From Linanthus parryae (Eukaryota > Streptophyta > Magnoliopsida > Ericales > Polemoniaceae), in assembly GCA_023055425.1 (NCBI GenBank), contig JALGPY010000003.1, positions 17,853,001 through 17,917,000 on the forward strand: a DNA stretch of 64,000 nucleotides, in the 5' to 3' direction. Of the stretch, positions 25,292 through 35,520 are shown in pieces; the stretch's first letter is position 1, and each line of letters starts with the position of its first letter. Position numbers and translations under genes: made by a program. A model generated the notes under the pieces. It had not been told where the DNA came from. It was given only the letters and a program-made list of their open reading frames with translations, and ran no database searches.

Positions 25292-26802
25292 TCTCACTCA
25301 TCCTGGCTCACTGATACTGGTGCTACTAATCAAATGACCTCTGATTCGTGTCATCTCTCCCTAATGGAACCTTATAATGGTTATGATCAAGTCTCTGTTG
25401 GGAGTGGTCAAACACTACCCATAAATCATTCTGGTACTGCTCATATCCCAACCTCTTCTCATGTGTTTAAACTTTCTAATACTCTTCATGTTCCATCAAT
25501 AGCAACACATCTCCTATCTGTTCACAAAATGTGTCTTGAACACAATTATAAATTTGTGTTTAATGCTGATTCTTTTTATATTCAGGACAATGCAGCAGGA
25601 ACAATACTCTATCAAGGCAAGAGTGAATATGGATTATATACAATTCACTCAAATCCAAGAAATGTGTTTCTTTCTAATTTATCTTCTGAAACTGTCTGTC
25701 CTAGTTCTAATTTATGTAAGAAAGTGAGTGACTCTTTGTGGCATTCAAGATTGGGACATCCCTCTGATGAAATTTTGAAGAAAGTTCATGTTTATTTAGA
25801 TTTGAAGTCCTGTTCTTCTATTTTGTGTGAATCTTGCTTAAAGGGTAAAATTACTAAATTACCCTTTTCTGATGCTACTCATCATACTACTCAACCTTTG
25901 CATTTACTTCATAGTGACTTGTGGGGACCTGCATCTGTTAAGTCTTATCATGGATACATATATTATGTTCTCTTTGTGGATGATTATTCAAGATTCAGCT
26001 GGATCTTTCCTCTTGTCAACAAGTCTGATCTTTATACTGTTTTCCTATTTTCAAGAATCAAATTGAAAAGCTACTGAATTGTTCTATTAGAATCTTAAGA
26101 AGTGATGGTGGTTGTGAGTATATGTCATATATTTTTCAACAACTTTTATCTACAAATGGCATCACTCACCAAAAATCTTGTCCCTACACACCTCAACAAA
26201 ATGGTTTGCTGAAAAAAACATAGACACATAGTTTAGACTGCTGTTACTCTTATGCATCAATCTTGTCTTCCAAAATACTTTTGGTATCATGCATTCCAAG
26301 CTGATGTTTTTCTTAGAAACAGAATGCCTACAAAACTGTTGCAATTTAAATCTCCTTTTGGAATTCTTATTTTGATATAAACCTGATTATACTTGGCTTA
26401 AAATCTTTGGTTGTGCTTGTTATCCCTATTTGAGACACTAAAACGTCTCCAAACTTGACAGTAAAACTACTCAGTGTGTCTTTTTAGGATATGAACGAAA
26501 TTACAAAGGCTACATTTGCTTTGAAACAAATACAAAAAAAATTCATATGAGCAGACATATAGTGTTTGATGAATCTGTGTTTCCTTTTTGCAATGCATCT
26601 CATTACACATCAGCTACTTTTACTCCTTGTGATCACTCACAGTGTTCTTCTGTGTTTCCTATTTCAGGGCAAGACATTTATGATACCACATTAAATGCAG
26701 CCTCATCATGTCCCATCTCTCTTGCATTTAATGACTCTGCTGGTGTGATGGATGTACAATACCCCACCACTGAGCTACATCCTGCTGATCTGGACACCTA
26801 AA
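25292..26802 (+). pseudogene. Copia-2B protease and integrase, degenerate
   Basis: Open from 25334 for 247 codons. The protease motif SWLTDTGATN near 25300 is intact. The integrase zinc-finger segment (LWHSRLGHPSDE to CESCLKGK, about 25736-25850) and the first catalytic Asp (LHSDLWGPA, about 25907) are in frame. A frameshift and stop follow near 26076, so the second Asp and the Glu regions (SDGG at about 26103, PQQNG at about 26195) are out of frame. Confidence 0.83.
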
Positions 26803-26849
26803 CTACAGATACTGGTGACAAAGAGCCTATCAATCCAGGTAGGGCACAA

Positions 26850-27960
26850 GTGGTGGTGAAACCTGTGCCTCACTCAACACCAGTCAGACATTCAATGCAA
26901 ACTAGGAGTAAGTCTGGTATCTCAGAGAAAAAGGTATATCATACTGTATTTAATGTAGCCTTAAATCCAGTATTTAAGGACAATGACTGTATTGATTTCA
27001 CTGCTTCTCTTGATGATCCAACTAGCCTCAGAGAGGCTAAAAAACACTCTGAGTAGATTAATGCATGCCATGAATGAAGAGTTTGAGTCTCTCATACAAC
27101 AACATACATGGACTCTTGTGCCTCCTCCTTAAAATGCAAAGATTGTGGGAACCAAATGGGTTTACGAAACCAAGTTTAATCCAAATGGTACTAATTCTAG
27201 ATATAAAGCTAGATTGGTAGCCAAAGGTTTTCATCAAACAGCTGGTTTAGATTTTGAAGAAACTTTTAGTCCTGTGGTTAAACATGCAACAGTTAGATTA
27301 TTCTTGCTTTAGCTGCCACTTTTGGGTGGAAACTTCAACAATTAGATGTCAAAAATGCCTTCCTTCATGGAGTTTTAAAACAAAGTGTTTACATGAGCCA
27401 ACCACAAGGTTTTGTGCACCCCAAGTTCCCACATTATGTTTGCAAATTGCACAAGTCCATATATGGTCTTAGACAAGCACCAAGAACTTGGTTTGAAAGT
27501 TTCGCAACTCACATTTACTCTGTGGGATTTACCAATTCTGCAGCTGACACATCTGTCTTTCTCAAACATCACAATGGCAAGATTATCACCTTGTTACTTT
27601 ATGTTGATGATATTATTGTTACTGGAAGTGATCCTGAATATATTGCAACTCTTGTTACTCAGCTTCAATTAGTTTTGGACATGAAAAATCTTGGTGAACT
27701 TACTTACTTTCTTGGTCTTCAAATCCAGAGATCAACTTCTGGTATTTCTATATATCAATTCAAATATATCTCAAATCTTTTACATAAGTTCAATATGCAG
27801 GACTGCAAACCCAGTCCAGCACCCTTGCCTGCTGGTACTAAATATCATGCTGCTTCTGGTGAAATCTTTTCAAACCCTACCTTATTTAGACAATTGCTTG
27901 CATCTCTTCAATATCTTACTTTACCATACCATATATTAGTTTTGATGTTAATCACTTATG
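26850..27960 (+). pseudogene. Copia-2B reverse transcriptase, degenerate
   Basis: Motifs in order: [11 protein letters not shown] (about 27155), [25 protein letters not shown] (about 27330), SIYGLRQAPRTW and an intact YVDD (27600-27611), open from 27393 for 241 codons. Stops or frameshifts at about 27056, 27131 and 27311 separate the N-terminal part, and the RT tail frameshifts near 27890. Confidence 0.86.
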
Positions 27961-28978
27961 TCAATTTATGCATAACCCTACTAACCTACACTGGATGGGA
28001 GCAAAAAGCACCCTTAGATATCTTCAAGGCACAAAAAATTATGGTGTCTTTTATGCTTCTGGATACCTCCTTGTTCATGCATTTAGTGATGCTGACTGGG
28101 CTGGTAATCCAACGATAGAAGAAGTACAACTGGATTTGTTATTTTCCAAGGAAATAATCCTATTCACTGGGGTGCTAAGAAGCAGCCTGCAGTTTCTACA
28201 TCCTCAACTGAAGCTCAGTACAGAAGCTTAGCCATTACTGGTGCTGAACTTTGTTGGATTAAAATGATTTTGTGTTTTCTCAAAGTTCCTATCCCTACTG
28301 CTCCATCTATTCAATGTGATAGTAAATCAGCCCTTGCTATGTCTTCTAATCCTGTTCTTCACTCTAAAACTTAACACATTGACTAAAATTATCGTATTAT
28401 TAGTGAGAAAGTCTTTCTCAAACAAATTACTGTGCATTTTGTTTCTAGTGCAGATCAGGTGGCAGACATTTTCACTAAAGGGCTGCTAGGTGATCACTTT
28501 GCACACTTAAAAGACAAGCTCATGGTAAAGCCTCTTCAGCTTGAGGAAGGCCACTTTGCTGCTGCTGCAACTCTGACATCAAGAAACTCCAAGATCAAGA
28601 CCATTCCAGAAAAATTGAGTCCCAAGATCACCTACACTGCCAAACTGCAAAAAGACATTCTCTCCAATTTTTCCCAAAAGTCTCAAAGCACTCACTTCAA
28701 ACACACTCCTCTCCAGAAATCACAGAAGACAAAATGCCACAATCATGGAGTTACAAGTACCAATGCTCATATCACTCCCCCCAGATATGACACTTTTCTG
28801 CAGTTTGGTTTCTTTAACACAAATGATGGTGTTGCTCCCAGCTGCAACAAATACCTATCTGTTAAACCTCCTACCTCTCCTTTCTTGACTTTTGGCACCT
28901 TCACTCCAATTCTTTTCAAATGTTTAATTCACAAAAAAACAACGGACATGAGCTGTCTATTGTTTGAGAAGGCATATT
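27961..28978 (+). pseudogene. Copia-2B RNase H plus open C-terminal extension
   Basis: RNase H fragments (AFSDADWAGN, CDSKSALAMS) are followed from 28432 by a 182-codon open frame. This frame contains the conserved ADIFTKGL end motif and then about 130 further residues, stopping at TAG 28978-28980, just inside the 3' LTR. The extension is basic and Ser/Thr/Lys-rich, with a CHNHG segment, and has no family I recognise. Confidence 0.75.
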
Positions 28979-29209
28979 AGAGTAAAGAAAGTGTTTTAGT
29001 CATGTGAGGGGTTTTTATGTATTTTCTACAACTTCATGTGCCTAGTACTATTTCTGTAATGGTCACCATGGTTAAGTTGTGGGTATATATACTCACTAAT
29101 CTCTCTGTATTAGGGTTTATGAGCCGATTGGCTTCTCTTGAGAATGAATCATCTTCTTCGTTTCTATTCTCTGCAAATCAATCTTGTCAAACCCTAGCGG
29201 GTTCTTTCA
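28975..29209 (+). repeat. Copia-2B 3' LTR, with internal deletion
   Basis: 235 bp rather than 257. About 22 bp covering most of the inverted repeat are lost (GGTCAC joins directly to CATGG near 29061). Followed by GTTTG. Confidence 0.88.
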
Positions 29210-29214
29210 GTTTG

Positions 29215-30622
29215 GATTCCTTGTATCCTGGAAGCAAGAGCCTCCAGTCAGAACCAGCTGGAGAGTTTGAATAGAAGAGGGAATTCCGGCAGACATGGCA
29301 TCTTCCTCTTCGCACACTTCCAATTTTTCCTGCTTATCTTCTGGCGGGATCGATCCAGTTTCCGACGAAAAAAATAAAATTCTTTCAATTTATTAAACCA
29401 GAATCGCAAAGGCTCGATCCCAAATTTCGGCAATCTAGTAATTGACAAAGAGATAGAGAATGAGATCCGCCTAAATCTTCTTCCTCACTCCTAACAATTT
29501 TCTCTGCTTCATTTCTTCAGGCTCTAGATCAGGCTTCCAGCTTCCTCGTCTTCTTCTTTTGCAATTTTTTTCTTCTATTTAGTTCTTCCTCTTCCTTCCC
29601 TTTTAATATTTTATCTATTTAAGATAATCCCACGATATTCAAATGTTTTCATTTGAGCCCCCTAATGAAACTTTATTTCACAATAAACAATATATAAAAT
29701 TATATCAAATTAATCATGTTTATTGGACATAAAAACCTTATAGAGTTTACGGTGCTTGGATGGAAAAAATTACAACAGTTTCAAATTGACATATTTAATG
29801 CAAATGGAGAATGCAATCAGTTAGTTCTAAAACTGGGGGTTGTAATGTGAGAGTTTCAACATACTAGAGGTACGCATTAAGTAATTAAGCCTTTTTATTT
29901 TAGTAGTTATTTAATTGTTTAGTTATTAAAATGTAACGGATCATGTAACATTTATAACGTGACTAAAATGAAATGTTTTAATTAAATTTTATGTGACCAA
30001 CCACCGCATTGTTTAGTACACTTGCCACACCATATTTTTTCCCACTTCGTCTTCTTCTTTCACCTTCACGGAGCAGGACTCTTCTCCGTTTCCGCGTGCT
30101 TCTCCAACACCGACCACCTCTCCGTTTCTTCCTAAAAACCACCACGACGACCAAAATTCTGCCCAAAACCACTCCAACTTAGTCAAGGACTGAATCTTTC
30201 TCATCAATAGATCGAACTCGTCCAAATTCATGACTCGATTTCGAAATCGAAAACAACCTGGAAAGACTCCTCCTCACACGGATTACTCTCACACCGCCTA
30301 TATAAACCCACCTCCAAACAAGAGAATATCACATCACACCCAAAAACAACCAACTCTTTCCCCCTCAAAGCTTCCGAGCATTGTTTCTCCTCCGCTTCAT
30401 CGTACCCTCCTTCGTCTCGTCTCGTTCTCTTCCTCTGTTCGGTAACTCCATCTTCTTCTTCTTCTTCATTTTCTTCCTCTGTCTACACATATATGATTAT
30501 TACAAATAGGTTAATTATTTTGGTATGTGTATGCATATGCATGTAGTGTTTCATGTGGGTAATATTTAAAAGCATGCATGATATAGGATGAGCCATGTAA
30601 AACAGTACTACAATATAGTAAT
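29215..30622. other. Flank between Copia-2B and the gag-only element, copy B
   Basis: Duplicate of 15225-16773 with a ~130-bp deletion near 30375 and scattered changes. It contains the same TATATAAA box (30299-30306). No supported gene. Confidence 0.6.
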
Positions 30623-33018
30623 TGCAATCACCCCCCTTATCCAGCTCGAGACAAGACCAGGAAGGCGATGCTTAATAGAAGCGGCGGAGATCAAAAGCAA
30701 TACATTTCACAACACTTATTTATATTATTAAACATCAAACTCAGAGTATTATACAAAACGTGCTACTATTACACAGAACTTATCTAACATTTATTGGATT
30801 GTCTACTGATAACGTCCATACCCTAGATGAGTCTCGCGCCCCTTCTATTTTACAGGCCCAGCTCCTAAACCTGCGGTGGGAAGGAAAACAAGAACCACAG
30901 TTTCTAAAGTCAGCAAGAAATGCTGAGTGAGATACACCTTAGCGTGTAGAACGAGGAAGATGAAATATATTGCGTAGTTACGAGTTAAAACAAATCACAA
31001 GATGCTAGTAAAACATTTATCAGAGTTTGCAGCAGAATAAATAGTAATACCAGTAACATTCATCCCGAGATAAATCAACTTTCAAAATAAGTTATTGCTC
31101 ACAGTAACCAGAGTTGATAAGAACAGTCCTCAGATCGGTTATCCAGATCGAGGGTTGGGAAAACCTTTCCCTGGGAAACCTTCCTGTGTAGGACGAAAAC
31201 GAGAGAGAAAACCTTTCCTCCGTGCCTGGCGTTGTGGAGAACCTCTCCCGCCCGTACTTATATAAATCATACTAGACCTTCAGTGTCTACACCCGCTTAT
31301 GGATCGTAAGTCCATAAGAGCAGTACTAGATGGGACTCTAGCCAATAAGGCAAAGAGACGGGCCAACTAAGGGCCAAACTAACCCAATAATGGAAAACAA
31401 AGCCAACAAAGGGCAAATCCAAACCTCTGGTTCCGGTACATGTGAGCTCAGTTTCAAAGCAATCGTTTCGAATGAAACAAACTCAAGGAAAACATGTATT
31501 TCACAAAACTCATTTTGAGACGTATTATAAAATCATTTCACGACACGAATGAAGCTAGGCAAGCAAGACTAAGCATATAACTCACCTGCAGCCTACTCAG
31601 CAATTATACAACGGATGTTCGACGAACCCTACGTCCACGTATCCGTCTCCTACAAATTTACAAATCTCTAGTCACAACGGTGTTATTTTTGAATAAACGA
31701 ATGTATTAGCCCTATACGAATCCTCGGCTAGCTCGAATACTAATTATATCTCTCACGATCCCCAATAAAACTCGTCTTTATACAAATAATTATTTTTGAA
31801 ATAACTTGATATTAATTCCATCAACACTTGTAATTATTTCTCCAAAATGAACAAATTATAATTACTAACAATAGTAAGAAAAGAGCATTGGCTTCTTTAC
31901 AAAAGTTATTTTAACTAGAAAACAATATTAAAATAGATATACTTATTAATAAGTAATTAAATAATTCAAACTCATTAGATAATAGAACTATAATGATATT
32001 ACCAAAATAAATATTTATCAATGCAAACTGTTTTATTATCTCAAATAGTGTTCTTGCTAAGAAGATTTTATTGAGCAAATACTCGCGAATCACTATTTAA
32101 AGCGACGTTTAGCATTTAAAACGATATTTTTTTCAAGAAAAATAAAGAGTCACTCACATCATATTCTTACTACTAAATTAATCCTCTTGTTTTATATTAT
32201 TCAAACATTCATTTTTAATTTATTTTTTTTATTTGTTTAAGAAAGTAATTCATTTTGCTATAATTATATTTTTATTCCAAAGCTTTAATTTTTATTTAAA
32301 CTATTTGAAACACATATTAATATAACATCACTTAAATAATAATCCCATTAATGAAAATTTCAGAATATATAAAGTACAACTAACCCCAGCAGTTTCTTCA
32401 AATCGATCGATCTAAACACGGATTAAAGCATGCAAAACATTATTTTTACTATTGAAATCAGATCACGACTAGATTTAGAGCTTACCCAACCCAAGAAACG
32501 CGAGAAACGGTCAAGAATCGAGTCGGGTCAAGTCGCCGAAATGGGAGGTGAGCTCGACGGGTCTGTTTCCGGTGGTTTCTGGGCGCGGGTGAGAACTCCA
32601 GTAGCTTGGTCGGACCTCCTAGAGGCTAGGTAGATAGGTAACTGAGGGTGGGTGGCGTTGGATTGGACTGGCCCAAGAGTTGGCCGGAAAAAATGGAGTT
32701 CGCCGAATTTTCTTCACTGCTTGTGTTAAACTCTCTGTTCTTGCTATGATTCGAGGTTCTGGATAGAGAGGGGGATTGAGGGAGAGGGATAGAGGAAGAA
32801 AAGAGAAGAAATGAGGTTAGGTGGTTGTTTCGCCCCTCTTCCCAACGGCGGCAACGGCGGTAGATGGGTTCGTCGCCGGTAGCTGCTGCTGCTGTCCCTG
32901 TGGTTCTGAACGGGCCAGAGGCAGAGAGGGAGTGAGAGAGAGAATAGAACAGATAGAGGGAAGTGGGTTGAGTTTGTGGGTGGTGTTTGTTTGGCCGAAG
33001 GTGATGGAGGCAGCGGTG
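30623..33018 (-). repeat. Gag-only element LTR, copy B, left part
   Basis: Matches 16774 to about 19223. An ~85-bp deletion relative to copy A (between TTCAAA repeats, near 32396) is visible. It ends at CGGTG (33014-33018), the target duplication of the Athila-like element. No gene is supported in it. Confidence 0.85.
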
Positions 33019-33312
33019 TGATAGCTTGAAAATGGGATTAGTCTGGGACATCTTTTTACCATTGGTTCTAACCCTGCGAGAGTTGAGTTTGCCCATTTTC
33101 AGCTTATTTTCCCCTTGATACGAGGCAGAGACTTATAGGACATGATCGTAAGATTTGAGTTATTTCATGCGTAATTTTGTTTGTTGGGTATGATCGCGGG
33201 TACATGTTATGATGTGCAGGTAACAGGTGCCGAGAAATGCATGAGATTGACTTGGATTTGGAGGCAGCGTATCAACAAAGCTGAGCAGAAAAGTGCAGAA
33301 AAATTCAAGTTG

Positions 33313-33590
33313 TGCGTTCAGACGCAGGAGCTGCGTTCAGACGCACCACATGGCAGCAGAAGAAGAAAGGCAGAAAAAAGGCTAAGTCTGTGCGTTCAGA
33401 CGCACAGAACTGCGTTCGGACGCAGGACTCGACTCCAGGATTGTGAAGGCCAAGTTGTGCGTTTTCAGACGCACAAGTCCGAGAAGCCAGAAGAAAGAAG
33501 AGGAGAATTGGTTAAGGGCTGCGTTCAAACGCAGGAGATGTGCGTTCAGACGCACTGCGTTTGAACCGAGGGAAGCTGCGTTCGAACGCA
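33313..33590. repeat. Palindrome array 1 (5' LTR), nine TGCGT-N4-ACGCA units
   Basis: Units start at 33313, 33332, 33391, 33411, 33458 (with two extra bases), 33520, 33541, 33556 (right arm damaged) and 33577. The arms are TGCGT and ACGCA; the centre is TCAG, TCGG, TCAA, TTGA or TCGA. Spacing is irregular. The array ends 83 bp before the LTR TATA box. Confidence 0.9.
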
Positions 33591-33673
33591 CGTTGAGTTT
33601 CCAGAAGCTTCTAGGACGGGTTTTTGCAAGGGTAGAACAGGAATTTCGTGCATCAGTTTAGAGACTGTGTCAG

Positions 33674-33680
33674 TATAAAA
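33674..33680 (+). promoter_or_regulatory. Athila-like 5' LTR TATA box
   Basis: TATAAAA in context CAGTATAAAAGGAGG, conserved at 45479-45485. It is probably the core promoter for the genomic RNA. Confidence 0.7.
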
Positions 33681-34670
33681 GGAGGTGTCCCAGCACTGAA
33701 TTAGGGTTACTCACACATACACAATCATCATCACAGCAGCCAGTATAAGAGCCGTCAGGATTGGAGCAGTTTTTCAGTATTCAGCCATAAACTCGTTTGA
33801 TCTTTTCTTCTTTCTTTTATGAAACAGTGTTTTTCAATAATGCAAGCTAGCTAAGCCTTTTCCCTAGGTTCTTGGTGAACCTAGGGTTTATGAATTCAGC
33901 AGACTGGTTTGTTTGATTTTCAGATGCATGACTAGTTGAAGTCTTAATACCGGATGGATTGTTTATTAACTTGTCTTTGATTTTATGTACATACATGAAT
34001 GGCCGGATCACCCAGGAGTGTTATAGACAGGATCTGGTGCACGAGAGTGGCCAGTGAGAGTTAGGAAGAAAAGACAGGATTTAATACCCTATCTTGATGG
34101 ACCGAGAGGTGAAAAGAACCAGGGTGTTAGCCAGAAGCATTAGACTAACTGCTAGACGTTTAGGGGGAGACCGAGAGGAGAACCTGTGACCCTAGCGGAC
34201 TTAGAGCAAACCTGCAGATTTAGGTGGACCGAGAGGACCCGAAATTTGTGGGAGAGTGACACGTACATGAGACCGAGAGGAGATTGTACTATTGGTATGC
34301 TGGCATAAACAAGACTACTGTGTGTTTCTAAAATCAAGTACACCAGGCAAGCTGGAAAGAAACCCTAGGGGATCCTGGGACCTAGATTCTAAGAATCATC
34401 AATTTTTACAACTACCACAATTCCTGAAAATTATTTAAAAGGAAAATAAAATAAGCTTTTCTAAATATTGCTTTATTTACTGCAAACTAGTTGAGTATAA
34501 TCACATCCCAACCTTCCTCCTTTTTTACAAGCTTTGTATCTAGTTCTATTTCTAATAATTAAAACTTAAACTGTTCTCGAGGGTTCGACAACCAGAGTCA
34601 TAAATACATACTCTATATTACTTGATCGTACACTTGCGAAAAAGCAGATAGGTTTACGCTGTCAAGTTTT

Positions 34671-34688
34671 TGGCGCCGTTGCCAGGGA
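34671..34688 (+). other. Athila-like primer binding site (Asp tRNA type)
   Basis: TGGCGCCGTTGCCAGGGA, six bases after the LTR end. It differs by one base from TGGCGCCGTTGCCGGGGA, the site used by Athila/Tat-type elements and found intact in the nested minus-strand element at 61695-61712. Confidence 0.85.
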
Positions 34689-34895
34689 ACGGATACAGTT
34701 TTTCTTAAAAGAAATTAGAATAAGTCTCAAAGATTTTTCTTTTCTTTTTACGTTTATTTTCTTTTAACTTATTGCTCTTGAATTCTTATTTTCAGGCTAT
34801 TCTAGTATATGCCCAGATTGCCTAGCAAACTGGTATCACCACTTGAAGATCCCGAAAAACTTTTCAGAGAGCAAAGTCGCAGACACTGATCCGCG

Positions 34896-35039
34896 ATGTC
34901 TGAGCACGGAGAAGACGTGCCAACCGAAGCAGGAACACCCACAGGACAGCAGCAACGCACTCCAGCACAGATGGCTCTTTACATTGAGGAGCTGATAGCT
35001 GTAGCGACCCAAATCCCAGGGCATTATTTTAGGAAATAA
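34896..35039 (+). pseudogene. Athila-like gag, N-terminal part, cut by insertion
   Basis: ATG at 34896 opens a frame (MSEHGEDVPTEAG) that enters foreign sequence at about 35000 and stops at 35037. The gag frame resumes after about 35520. Confidence 0.7.
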
Positions 35040-35520
35040 TAAACAAAAACGGCACGACGATCCAACCGGAACCACCTGCGGATCACCACCGCGGGTACCG
35101 AAACAAAGACTCGTCTGCCAAAAAGGTACCGTTTGAGCCACCAGCTCAGGCACCAAATAGAACATCGTATATGAATGAAAACTTATTCATTTACTTCATA
35201 AAAGAAGATACAGTGTACGTGATTCACGGTTGAAAATAGTAATTTTATAAAATAATGTGTTTACAAATAATCTGATACAATAAACCAAATAACAAGATTT
35301 AATCTAATCTAATAAAGCTATCACTTCAATTCTACCGTTTGATCCGTCCGTCGCAACCTGCAAACACTGCTAGGGGGTGAGCTCGCGCCCAGTAGGTCGT
35401 TCATCGCAACAGTAGGGGGTTATGCACTTTACAATATTAATATCGCTTACAGTTTATGAGCATGCTTGGTGTTATATATATATATATATGTCGATTCGTA
35501 TATTGTTGTTATTATCGATT
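35000..35520 (-). mobile_element. Partial or solo LTR-like insertion in gag
   Basis: Begins TGTAGCGACCC, a typical plus-strand view of the end of a minus-oriented Gypsy LTR, and contains a CTGCTAGGGGGTGAGC-type segment and a (TA)n run near 35474. It splits the gag frame. The right boundary is uncertain because no clear target duplication was found. Confidence 0.5.

Larger units (their letters stand above)
23980..29209 (+). mobile_element. Copia-2B, duplicated Ale-like element
   Basis: Same element as Copia-2A, starting within its 5' LTR because the duplication edge lies in Copia-1. 5' LTR remainder to 24215, primer site at 24216, 3' LTR 28975-29209, then GTTTG at 29210-29214. Coding frames are broken but somewhat better preserved than in A, for example protease DTG and longer integrase and RT frames. 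Confidence 0.9.
33019..34664 (+). repeat. Athila-like 5' LTR
   Basis: 1646 bp. It contains a nine-unit palindrome array (33313-33590) and a TATAAAA box (33674-33680). The downstream part has several GACCGAGAGG repeats (about 34100-34270). Confidence 0.93.

Noticed and set aside
33313..33590. CRISPR-like array
   Set aside because: Units are 14 bp with irregular gaps, lie within a plant LTR, and there is no cas gene or leader.
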